A stretch of DNA of 64,000 nt, taken from Haemonchus contortus. Its lineage: Eukaryota; Nematoda; Chromadorea; Rhabditida; Trichostrongylidae. This document shows, piece after piece, positions 12,463 through 21,827 of this stretch; position 1 is the stretch's first letter, and each line of letters begins with the position of its first letter. The notes below the pieces were generated by a model that saw nothing but the letters and a program-made list of their open reading frames with translations, was not told the origin of the DNA and made no database searches. The stretch covers positions 18,814,361 through 18,878,360 of the forward strand of contig LS997567.1 in NCBI GenBank assembly GCA_000469685.2, written 5' to 3'. A program made the translations under genes and the position numbers.

Positions 12463-12651
12463 CATGTAATTTAAGTCGTCTCATGTAATGTCACCTGAAA
12501 CCACCCTCATAACTCCGTTCAGAGAATCGCTTGGCAGATTTGGAAAGTGGATTCGAGTTCAGCGCCCAAAAACACGTCTAACAGTATAGGTCCTATTTCA
12601 AATGGCCACTTCGAGTTGGGATCCTTCCCTGGTAAGATAACAAATTTTATG

Positions 12652-12690
12652 AGGCTAACGTTTCGGCTAGCTCGCCTTCGTCAGAGCCTG
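12652..12690 (-). ncRNA. Hammerhead-ribozyme-like motif in PLE copy A 3' region
   Basis: On the minus strand the sequence reads CTGACGA (12678-12684), a short GGC/GCC-closed hairpin, then GAAAC (12660-12664) followed by GTTAGCC. CTGANGA, stem II and GAAA are the conserved core of hammerhead ribozymes. Such ribozymes are known in the terminal regions of Penelope-like elements, where they may process the transcript. Stem III would be very short and I cannot place the cleavage site confidently, so this is a motif call only. Confidence 0.5.
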
Positions 12691-13030
12691 AAAGTCGAAC
12701 AACCATTGAAATAGATTCTATAATAAGGCAAGGTAAACCCGGACAGTTCTCTAGACTAGGAGACCTCCTGGACTCGGTATACAAGAGGCTTACCTTTATC
12801 TAAATCGCCGGAGCGTCAGATCGACCACCCAGAATGTAACGTCTGCGTGCAATGAGCAAGCCTACCTCCTTCCTGACCTCACCGTAATTTCAAAATTTGC
12901 AGAGGTCGAGAAAAGTTTTCTTGGGGGTATTTCCACAACCATGACCTCTTCCTTCAGATCACACCTAGTCATACATGCACGAATTGCTCTGCTCATTTCG
13001 TCGGAAATGAACGGTAGGCAAAACGTCAAC

Positions 13031-13621
13031 TTATTGACCGGTGCTCGTTGCTCGTTCATAAATTCTACGAGGTGGGAAGTGTCCCCCACGTTGTGACCCT
13101 TTGCAGCGGTTAGGATACCCATTAGAGACCGCAATCCTCCGAGCTGTGTCCAGCGATTCTGTCTTGGAATCCGTATCAGAGGAGACTTTACGGGCAACTC
13201 TGAACATATTGCTGATGACAGATTGCTTTGTTCTTATGGGGTGAGCCAAGCGGTAATGAATGAGAATATTCTTACAGCTAGGCTTCCTGTACCATTTGGT
13301 CCGTATTGTTCCCCTCGCCAGCTGAACCTGGATATTGAGGAATGGTAACCAGTTCTCTCTAGGCCTTTCCCGTGTAAATTTGATTTGATCTGCCCGATTG
13401 TTAAGGATGTCAAAGCATATGTCCATCTCTTCTTGAGTTGGACATATGATTAGGCAGTCGTCAATATAGCGACTATAGAGAACTGGTCTGCGGTCTAGAA
13501 TAGGTTTCTCACTTTTTGACATATATGCCATTGCCGGCACAGGTGCCAGCCGTTGGCCCATAGCCAAACCCCTCATTTGTCTATAGTCAACAGGAAGGAA
13601 GAGGTCACGGGTTACGGCCAT
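13031..13621 (-). pseudogene. PLE copy A, reverse-transcriptase core fragment
   Basis: An uninterrupted 196-codon frame covers the catalytic part of a Penelope RT. It includes 'RGLAMGQRLAPVPAMAYMSK', the active-site 'YIDD' (residues about 52-55), and 'FTRERPRENWLPFLNIQVQL' with 'KWYRKPSCKNILIHY', typical PLE palm-thumb signatures. The first codons ('MAVTRDLFLPVD') are not RT. They correspond to sequence just downstream of the endonuclease in copy B, which marks one of the block-swap junctions. It is a broken piece, not an intact gene. Confidence 0.85.
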
Positions 13622-13689
13622 ACGCTCTTCCTTCCTGTTAATTTGTGGGTCTCTAGCTGCAATTCAACACGCCTCAAGTGCTTTCCGCG

Positions 13690-14010
13690 CGGTAGTCTCC
13701 GTTTCTAGTGCCAAGACGGTCGCTGAAATTGTTAGTTCGTTACCATCGTGACACACAACTCGATGCATTCCCAATGGTGTTTGGGTGCGAGACTTTCTTA
13801 GCCCCTCCAGGTGTTCTTTGATTCGAGTACGAGAGGGGCGCCCTGTTTCACCTATATATATTCAGCACCACATGCCTGGCAACGAATTCTGTAAATCACT
13901 CCTGTTCTCATGCAATCACCCTGTCGATTGAAAGGACACACAAGGCAATCTGGTGTGTCACACAAGATGTCGTATAGGCGATTGCGGACCAGTTGTCGAC
14001 AAAGTTCGAA
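13690..14010 (-). pseudogene. PLE copy A, GIY-YIG endonuclease fragment
   Basis: The minus strand encodes a cysteine-rich lead ('CDTPDCLVCPFNRQGDC') followed by 'GVIYRIRCQACGAEYI', the GIY-YIG nuclease core. A frame change then leads into 'RTRIKEHLEGLRKSRTQTP' near 13835-13775. In PLEs this domain nicks target DNA. Here it follows the RT N-terminal fragment directly, an order not expected of a functional element. Confidence 0.85.
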
Positions 14011-15132
14011 CGGAAAGGTTTGTCGTACTATAAGATTGAGAAACCATGAAATTTTATCAGTGGGTCCTCGGACACTGCTGATAATGGGCCTGATCTTGAA
14101 CCTTGTGGGGTTGTCAGAGCTCAGGTCTGCAGCGGTGCAGCGGTGAGTACGCAAAACAGTACAGAAAATTGAATAAGGTTTGGTGTGGCGTAGCGAAGGT
14201 CGCTGGACTGCAGAGCTCCACGATCAATCGCTTAAAGAGTGATCTGCCTCTGTTTCCCGTCCTATATACCCTTATCGAAACCAATAAGCTCACCGCTGCA
14301 GACCTGAGCTCCGACAACCCCACAGTGTTCAAGGTCAGGCCCATTATCAGCAGTTTCGGAGGACCCACTGATAAAATTGCATGGTTTCTCAATCTTATAG
14401 TACGACAGATCCTTCCGTTCATACCCGCCCACCTGACTAATACGAGTATGCTCCTCGAGAAACTGTTGAAGGTAGAGCTCCAAGAGCAAGTTGTGGTCGA
14501 GTCATTCGATGTTACATCTTTATAAACAAATGTGTCGAATGAAGCTGTTTTGGAGGCGACATTCGAATTGCTGAGCGATCACGAAGGCTCTCTCAACTTG
14601 TACGGTTCCTCTATCGCAAATATAATGACCGTCTTAAAAGAGTGTTTGAATTGCTCGTTTTTCAGGTGGTCGGGTGTCTACTATAGACAAGTGAGGGGTT
14701 TGGCTATGGGCCAACGGCTAGCACCCGAGCTGGCAATAGCATACATGTCAAAAATTGAGAAACCTATTCTAGACCGCAGACCAGCTCTCTATAGTCGCTA
14801 AATTGATGACTGCCTAATCACATGTTCCACTCAAGAAGAGATGGACACATGCTTCGACATCCTTAACAACCGGGCAGATCAAATCAAATTCACGAGGGAA
14901 AGTCCTAAGGAGAGCTGGCTACCATTCCTCGATATCCAGATCCAGCTAACGAGGGAAATAGTGCGGACCAAATGGTACCGTAAGCCGAGCTGTAAGAATA
15001 TCCTTATTCACTATTGTTTGGCCCATCCCTTAAGAACAAAACAATCTGTTATCAACAATATGTTCAGAGTTGCCAGTAAGGTCTCCTCTGATACGGATCT
15101 CAAAACAGAATCGCTGGACATAGCTCGAAGGG

Positions 15133-15597
15133 TTGCGTTGTCTAATGGGTATCCTCACTGCCACGGGGGGTCACAACGTGGGGGGGCATTTTCCTCATCG
15201 TAGTATTCGTGAACGAGCACCAGTCAATAAGGTGGCATTTTGCCTGCCATTCATTTCCGAAGTAATGAGCAGAGCAATTCGATCAAGTTTGACTAGGTGT
15301 GATCTACAGGAAGAAGTCATGGTTAGTGAAATACCCCCAGGAAACCTCTGTCGACAACTGGTATGCAATCGCCTATACAACATCTCATGTGACACTCCAG
15401 ATTGCCTTGTGTGTCCTTCCAATCGGCGGGGTGATTGCATGAGAGCAGGGGTTATCTACGAAATTCGTTGCGTGGCCTGTGGAGCTGAGTATATTGGGGA
15501 AACAAGGCGTCCCCTTCGTACACGGACTAAAGAACATTTGGAGGGGCTGAGAAAGTCTCGCACTCAAACACCACTGGGAATGCATTTCGTGCCATGA
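15133..15597 (+). pseudogene. PLE copy B, linker and GIY-YIG endonuclease frame
   Basis: A 154-codon frame carries the linker ('FCLPFISEVMSRAIRSSL'), a cysteine-rich segment ('CDTPDCLVCPSNRRGDC') and the nuclease core 'GVIYEIRCVACGAEYIGET', with 'RTRTKEHLEGLRKS' following. G-I/V-Y and Y-I-G are both present and the arginine-containing helix is intact. It stops at TGA (15595-15597) after 'GMHFVP', where copy A continues in another frame, so the end is frameshifted. This is the best-preserved endonuclease in the window. Confidence 0.85.
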
Positions 15598-15969
15598 TGG
15601 GAACGAGTTCACAATTTCAGTAGCCATCTTGGCGCTAGAAGCGGAGACCACTGCGCGGAAAGCACTTGAGGCGTGTTGGATTGCAGTTAGGGACCCACAA
15701 ATTAATAGGAAGGAAGAGTGTGTGGCCGTAACGCGTGATCTCGCGCCCTTTCTCGACCTCTGCAAATTTTGAAATTACGGTGAGGTCAGGAAGGAGGTAG
15801 GCTTGCTCATTGCACGCAGACGTTACATTCTGGGTGGTCGATCTAACGCTCCGGCGATTTAGATCAAGGTAAGCCTATTGTATACCGAGTCCAGGAGGTC
15901 TCCTAATCTAGAGAACTGTCTGGGTTTACCTTGCCTTATTATGGAATCTATTCCAATGGTTGTTCGACT

Positions 15970-16010
15970 TTCAGGCTCTGACGAAGGCGAGCTAGCCGGC
16001 ACGTTAGCCC
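15970..16010 (+). ncRNA. Degenerate hammerhead-like motif in PLE copy B 3' region
   Basis: CTGACGA (15978-15984) and the same GGC/GCC hairpin are kept. The expected GAAAC reads GGCAC at 15998-16002, which would destroy the core. It matches copy A at almost all other positions. Confidence 0.5.
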
Positions 16011-16056
16011 CATAAAGTTTGTTATCTTGGAAAGGCTGCAGTGAACATGTATATCT

Positions 16057-16748
16057 TTTGACATTGCTCATTTGATTCTAGAATCGGTTTGTTCTGCTCC
16101 CCAATATCTGATGAATAATAATACTTTTATATAGCTTGTCAGCGCTACTTACAACAAAATATTATATGTTAATCGTCCATTCTAGGATGGCATTCAAAGA
16201 AGATCAGTCAGAACCAGGACTGTAACGCAGGACGTTTTAGGTCTTATGAGTGCATCCTGATCAAAGTATTTTCTCTTTAAAATTTTTATTTGTAGGATTG
16301 CAGCGTGTTGGAAAAATTGAGCTGCCGCAGTCGAGGAATCAGTTATGAAAGGGCTTTCTAAATCTATTCACTGATTGCCCTGAAAGTACTCAGTGACTCC
16401 AGGCGACCGAACTGCGAGAAAAGGAGACAATTCTCGGGCAACATAGAAGTATTATATAAAAGAGTTCTGCCAAGACCTCAATCCCCTTTCCAGGCTGAAC
16501 ACACATACATATGTATATACAGCTTCCCATCAAGATCAAATAGAAGGTGACATTGAGATAATGAGTGGGTTCTTCTATAAAACTCCTCAGAGAAATCCGC
16601 TGCCATTCAACAAGTTCATGGGGCATCAGAAGGGAAGTGGAATCTGTTTACTGAGATCAGATGACTTTGAGCTCGAAAACAAATAAAGTGATGCTCTTCA
16701 TTCAGTGGCATTCGAAAGGAATTTATTGTCACTATTGTTACTACGATA
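16057..16748. other. Unclassified spacer between PLE copy B and the next foldback
   Basis: AT-rich sequence. A 78-codon minus frame at 16390-16626 is unrecognised. Nothing else is supported. Confidence 0.35.
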
Positions 16749-19408
16749 TCCACCCCAAATGTTCAAAAAACACGAAAAAACGCGCTTTCGCGTTTTTTTC
16801 GTTTTTCTCTGTAACTAGGTTGATTTACAGTTTTTGTATATAGTGCGCTATATGGATGAATTCAACTCCTTGAGCTCTATAACATGGTTTATTTAGAATT
16901 CTGAAAATTTAGATTTTGAAGTCCCGCATTCATCAAAGTTCCTGAGGGTACGCCATTAGCAGCGACGCCTGCCATAATTATGACCAGAGGACATTCTCTT
17001 CTATTAAAAGTAGCCTGTGAACTGTGAAAGAGCTAATATTCCACGGAATTAGCTGAAAATAAGACCATGGCATTTCTCAGACCGTCCTGATCACTTCGGT
17101 ACCAGTCTTCTCCAAAATGGATGAATTTGGCCACGGGCCAAATTCAAGTGACCTAGGCTTTTCAAGATGGAGAATAACCAACATTAGTTGATTTCTATTG
17201 ATTTCTATTCTCAGGAAGTGGTGTGCCTGTTCTCCAGGGAAATTACTTCCACATAACTTGGGAACTAGTGCTTTGAGTTAAAAAGAAAACGTTATATAAT
17301 CGTTCAAAATCCTGTATTTTATCAAATCCGCCATGTTTTCAAAAACAGCGTAGGGTTTCTTGCTTTTTCAAGGGAATTTTCCTATTATCAGGGAGGAGCT
17401 ATGCACTGTTCCAGAAGGATACATACTAAACTCTTTGTGAAGGATCACTTTCTGTGAAAAAAAACCCGTACGTTATCTGGACCCTCGGGCTATACAGTAG
17501 CGCTCAAAAGTCTTCGGTGAAATGCTTTGACGCTCTTTCGGTCACAACTTTTTTCTTAGTAGACCGAATGACACGAAATTTGGATATGTCTAAAAAGAGC
17601 ATATTTCACCCTACCCAACCCTATTTCACTGCAAAGCTGCAATACCTACAGGTAGAGTAAGGTGTTTGTTGCGGTAGCACATTTTGCTAAAACTAAAGTT
17701 GTTGGCGTCTGCACTTATTCGCACCTTATGTGCGTTTTCTTCATCTATTGGGTTCGGCGTTACCGCTCGTACTCTTTAGTCATGACAAAAGGGAAAGAGA
17801 TTCTAGAAGGACCATCATCTGTATTTTCAGTCGATTTTGAGTTCATGCTCTTTAGAATATCTGGAACATGATCAGACTGGAGGTTAATAGTGGTAAATAT
17901 TCACAATACATCCACGCTCCGAATATAGAAATTTCGCTCGATTAGATCCAGTAGGAAAGAAGTTACGACTGAAAAGTACCGCAGAAGAACCATTTCACCG
18001 AAGACTTTTGAGCGCTACTGTATATAGGCTCCAGATATCAACCCAAAGCACAGTAGACGAAATTTTGATTTTTGCATTCAAAGGAAACATCCGAAAACCT
18101 AAATGGTTTGAATCTATTTTCAAAAAGCTACACAGTCATATGGAAATCGATCGACAAAGTTCACTTCGAGTTTGCACCTCCAGCACCACTTTTCTACACT
18201 TCTACAGATGGTTCGTTTCAACCTATATTAGTCACACTTTAAAGTTTTTTGTGTGTAATTCGTATAATTTTGAACATTTGCACCATTTTCAAGTTCATCA
18301 GTAAGTTAATGTAGCGGCTACATTTGAATGTGTGGATTGTAAAACAGTTTACGACTGCGGCACCATTAATAGGTAGGCTACTGTCAAGTGCGAAGAAACT
18401 CCCTAGGTACTTAGTGCAAGAGCAGCACAGGTCGCGGGACAATACCTTGTGCTGGCTAGCTGAGCTGAGGAGCCAATAGGGTGGGCGAAAAATGGGAAGG
18501 GTAGAAAAGCGGTGCTAAAGGTGCAATTTCGAAGTGAACTTTGTGGATCGATTTTCATATGACTGTGTAGCTTTTTGAAAATAGAGTCAAACCATGTAGG
18601 TTTTCGGATGTTTACTTCAGCAAAAACCTAAATTTTGTTCACTGTGCTTTGGGGCGTTATCTGGAGCCTATATATAGTCCGAGGGTCCAGATAAGTTACG
18701 GTTTTTTTTACAGAAAGCGAACCTTCACAAAGAGTTCAGTATGTATCCTTCTGGAACAATGCATAGCTCCTCCCTGATAATCGGAAACTTCCCTCGAAAA
18801 AGCAAGAAACCCTACGCTCTTTTTGAAAACATGGCGCGAACAGGATTTTACACGAATATGTGACGTTTTCTTTTTAACTCAAAGTCACTAGTTTTCAAGT
18901 TATGTGGAAGTAATTTCTCTGGAGAACAGGCACACCATTTTATAAGAATAGAAATCAACTAATGTGGCTATTCTCCATTTTGAAAAGCCTCTCTCACTTG
19001 AATTTGGCCCATGGCCAAATTCATCCGATTTGGAGAAAACTGGTACCGAAGTGATCAGGACGATCTGAAAAATGCCATGGTCTTATTTTCACTTAATTCC
19101 GTGAAATATTAGCTACTCCACGTTTCACAGGCTACTTTGAATAGTAGAGAATGTCCTCTGGTTATAATAATAGCAGGTGTCGCTGCTAATAACGTACCAT
19201 CAGGAACTTTGATGAATGGGAGACTTCAAAATCGAAATTTTCAAAAATTTAGGTAAACCATGTTATAGAACTCGAGGAGTTGAGTTCAACCATATAGCAC
19301 ACTACATTCAAAACTGTAAATCAACCTAGTTATAGAGAAAAAACAAAAAAAAAACGCCGAGACGCCTTTTTTTCCGTGTTTTTTCTTTGAACGTTTAGGG
19401 TGGGTATT
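16749..19408. mobile_element. Large foldback DNA element, ~0.9-kb arms
   Basis: The left arm runs 16749-17492, resumes after a nested insertion at 18023, and continues to about 18195. The right arm runs about 18498-19408 in inverse order. Matches hold across the arms, for example GAATTTGGCC with its mirrored partner near 17130 and 19010, and the GGAGGAGCTATGCA block near 17394 with its mirror near 18760. Outer ends read TCCACCCCAAATGTTCAAA and, inverted, CCCACCCTAAACGTTCAAA, each next to a TA that could be the target duplication. No transposase frame is visible. The element without its insertion is about 2.1 kb. Arm identity looks lower than in the other foldbacks, so this may be an old copy. 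Confidence 0.8.
17495..18020. mobile_element. Tc1-type MITE nested in the foldback arm
   Basis: A 526-bp element starts CAGTAGCGCTCAAAAGTC and ends with the exact inverse. The two ends match perfectly for about 30 bp (17495-17524 and 17991-18020), and TA flanks both sides (17493-17494, 18021-18022). CAGT-starting ends with a TA duplication are typical of Tc1-like transposons. It carries no transposase-like frame, so it is non-autonomous. It interrupts the left arm only; the right arm lacks it, which gives an empty-site reference near 18675. Confidence 0.85.
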
Positions 19409-19866
19409 GTACTTTACTGCTACCAGCCACAGCGACCAAACAAAACGATCACGCTTGATTAACACCATAAACAACTTATGAGCTCGAGATCAATTCACTA
19501 GATTAAGATATGCGCGCATTTCGCGAGTGTGGCTTCTCTTCGTGGAAAAGTTAGGTCTTATGCCAGTTCAACAGCAGAGTTCAGAAACTTTTTCACTCCA
19601 GATTATAATGATTTCCAAGTTCCTCATAGATTGACTAGAAGTGCATCACTTTCTCCGCCACAGATTCATCCTTTGTCGTATATCCTTAACATATTGACGA
19701 CCATCACGTTTGGCGGGAAACGCGAACTGCAGTCCACATGTAGACTGCATGGTCCCGGACGATCAATATTTGACTAGAGAGTTGTTAAATTTCTTTTTGA
19801 ATTAGCAAATTTAGGATATAACTAACGATGATGGTTGGTGGGACTTGAATTTTAGTCAGCTACTGA
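19409..19866. other. Spacer between two foldback elements
   Basis: About 460 bp with no recognised feature. An 82-codon plus frame (19529-19777) has no motif I know. Confidence 0.35.
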
Positions 19867-21827
19867 CAAGGAAGGTCTTTCAGGGCGTGGGACGCTTTTT
19901 GAAAATGGTTTTTTGCATGGTATAGGGGCATGAGCACTGAGTATAAAACTATGGTCCATTTCCGCTAACTGGCCTTCCGAATGCCAAAAAAGGAGTGAAA
20001 ACGATTTTGTCAGAAATCGCCGTTTCACCCACTCAGCGCCGTTTGTTTCATTCATGGCGTCGACTGTCCGTACAGTAGAAGGCGCCAATTGACTGCGCAT
20101 CGAAAATAACGTGAAAGGTAGCCAAAAAAGGGGGCCACATGTTGAAAAGTGCGGGGAAGTTTCATATAGGCTCTCCACGGTTAAGCTGCCAGCAGCGTCG
20201 GATGGTGTGGTGGATAGCGATGTGAACTTCGAAGAAGGACGACTAGGATGGGTTGATGGTTCGGAAACCCCGGGCTTTGTCGTTTTTGCATTTTATGCTG
20301 TACCTCCAGATTGGCTCCATATTGCACCAGGGCCAAAGCAAGTGCTTGACTGGTCATGGTCGTGACCAGGACCAGCCAGGCACATAACCTCTACAAGCTG
20401 TTGGAGTTTGTTGTGTGACGCACTATCAGTGATCAGTGAAGGAGCTTTCAGGCTCGAAACTCCCAGTCCTCCGTTCCTACCTCCGAGTTCTCCTTTCCTA
20501 CCCCCACCCCCCTCAACTTCCTCAACTTCCTCACGTAGTTTGTTAGTTTGTAGTCAAAAAACTCGATATCATATCATCTGGTCTTCGAACATTGTATGGG
20601 CATTGCACAGTTCATACAATTAATGCTATGGACAGTAATGGTTTGATTGTTGTTTTAATTCGACCGAATTCCTTCGAAACTGATGAAAGGCTCATCTAGT
20701 TCCGGTGATTTCACCGTTTTCTACCCTAGCGCTGATCTCGCGCCGTAGGAGGGTTTTTGTCCACTATTCTGGTTGGTCATCTCCATTTCCTTCTCTCCTC
20801 ACGATCAATCACTCATCTTCTGCAGTCATCCCGACTTCAGCGATGTCCTTCTTGATCGTGTCCTGCCAGCCCTTCATACGGACGCGAAGTTAGGGGATCG
20901 TAGGTTGGGAACGGGTATCGCCGAACCCTTCATCTAGTCATCATCTAGTGATCCGGCGCTAGAATGATTCCCTTCAGGGCTGACAGCTTTTTATGTCAAA
21001 CCTAATGCTCATGGATGCTTCAGCAAGAAGATGAATCGAAAGAGAGCGTGATTGGTTTTCCACCAGGAGTCCGTAGTGGGCGCCCAGAGGAAGGTCGGAA
21101 TCGGGAATCCTAATGTCTTTGCATTGACGAACGAGGTCGAGGACAGCTCCCATGAAATAGGAACCATATTATAGGGTTCGGACCCCCCCATTACAACACT
21201 TATTTAGTGTGAATTTAAGAGGCACCTTTATACTCCTGGGAGTGTGAAGCCTGGAAGCTCCTCCAATGATAGCGCTCCACACAACAAATTCTAACAGTTT
21301 GTAGAGAGGTGCCTGGCTGGTCCTGGGCACGACCATGACCAGTCAGGCACTTGCTTTGGCCCTGGTGCAATATGGAGCCAAATTGGAGGTGGCAGCATAA
21401 AATGCAAAAACGGCAAAGCACGGAGTTTCCGAACCATCAACCCATCCTAGTCGTCCTTCCTCGAAGCTCACATCGCTATCCACCACACCATCCGACGCTG
21501 CTGCCAGCTTAACCGTGGAGAGCCTATATGAAACTTCCCCGCACTTTTCAACATGTGGCCCCCTTTTTTGGCTACCTTTCACGTTATTTTCGATGCGCAG
21601 TCAATTGGCGCCTTCTACTGTACGGACAGTTGACGCCATGAATGAAACAAACGGCGCTGAGTGGGTTAAAACGGCGATTTCTGACAAAATCGTTTCCAGT
21701 CGTTTTTTGGCATTCAGAAGGCCATTTAGCGGAAATGGACCATAGTTCTATACTCAGTGCTCATGCCCCTATACCATGCAAAAAACCATTTTCAAAAAGC
21801 GTCCCACGCCCTGAAAGACCATCCTTG
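19867..21827. mobile_element. Foldback DNA element, ~0.6-kb arms
   Basis: The left arm (19867 to about 20460) is mirrored by the right arm (about 21240-21827). The ends are CAAGGAAGGTCTTTCAGGG and its near-exact inverse, and TGA sits directly outside both (19864-19866, 21828-21830), a possible 3-bp target duplication. Each arm carries the same outward-ending frame starting 'MESLYETSPHFSTCGPLFW' (minus 19852-20178; plus 21515-21745, the latter frameshifted near its end). This reflects arm identity rather than coding function. The ~780-bp loop (20460-21240) has no recognisable gene. It is a non-autonomous element of unknown superfamily. Confidence 0.8.

Larger units (their letters stand above)
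11181..12632. mobile_element. Foldback (long-TIR) DNA element with tRNA-like module in both arms
   Basis: Arms of about 355 bp face each other: left 11181 to about 11540, right about 12278-12632. They begin CCAGGGAAGGATCC and end GGATCCTTCCCTGG. The element is flanked by TAA on both sides (11178-11180 and 12633-12635). PLE copy B shows the uninterrupted sequence at the same point (CCTTTCC-AAGATAAC in inverse sense at 16022-16036), so this looks like a genuine insertion with a 3-bp TAA duplication. A TAA/TTA target duplication is characteristic of PIF/Harbinger transposons. No transposase is visible in the ~740-bp loop. A 72-codon plus frame there (11660-11878) is unrecognised. It is probably a non-autonomous element mobilised in trans. 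Confidence 0.8.
11152..14150 (-). mobile_element. Penelope-like retroelement, copy A (rearranged, interrupted)
   Basis: PLEs encode a reverse transcriptase with a C-terminal GIY-YIG endonuclease. Read 5' to 3' on the minus strand this copy shows: RT N-terminus (14150 to about 14010, 'TAADLSSDNPT'); endonuclease block (about 14005-13690, 'GVIYRIRC' then 'GAEYI'); RT core (about 13570-13100, 'YRQMRGLAMGQRLAP' and a catalytic 'YSRYIDDCLI'); post-RT linker ('FCLPFISDEMSRAIRACM', about 13030-12960); then 3' region. In copy B the RT core precedes the endonuclease, so two blocks have exchanged order here. The RT core starts late, lacking the region before 'YRQ'. The 3' region is split by a foldback element at 11181-12632 and resumes at 11177-11152. 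The copy lacks anything N-terminal to 'TAADLSS', so it is 5'-truncated as well as rearranged. Confidence 0.88.
14155..16056 (+). mobile_element. Penelope-like retroelement, copy B (colinear, inactivated)
   Basis: This copy keeps the expected PLE order. Segments are: RT N-terminus (14160-14520, 'TAADLSSDNPTVFKVRPIIS' near 14295-14355); RT middle (14532-14800, 'YRQVRGLAMGQRLAPELAIA'); RT palm and thumb (14841-15130, 'KWYRKPSCKNILIHYC'); linker (15200-15340); GIY-YIG endonuclease (15345-15596). Two tyrosine codons have become TAA: one after 'VTSL' at about 14521, the other just before the catalytic 'IDD' at about 14801. The frame shifts near 15135 and again after 'TPLGMH' near 15588. The 3' region (15600-16056) parallels copy A through AAAGGCTGCAGT and TATATC, where the two diverge; I take that as the element end. 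The copy is 5'-truncated at about 14155, close to where copy A is truncated, giving a head-to-head pair. Confidence 0.88.

Noticed and set aside
14262..14489. Minus-strand frames across the PLE copies
   Set aside because: They are antisense shadows of the RT N-terminal region in each copy.
19852..20178. 108-codon host gene on the minus strand
   Set aside because: The same frame occurs inverted at 21515-21745 inside the opposite arm of a foldback element.
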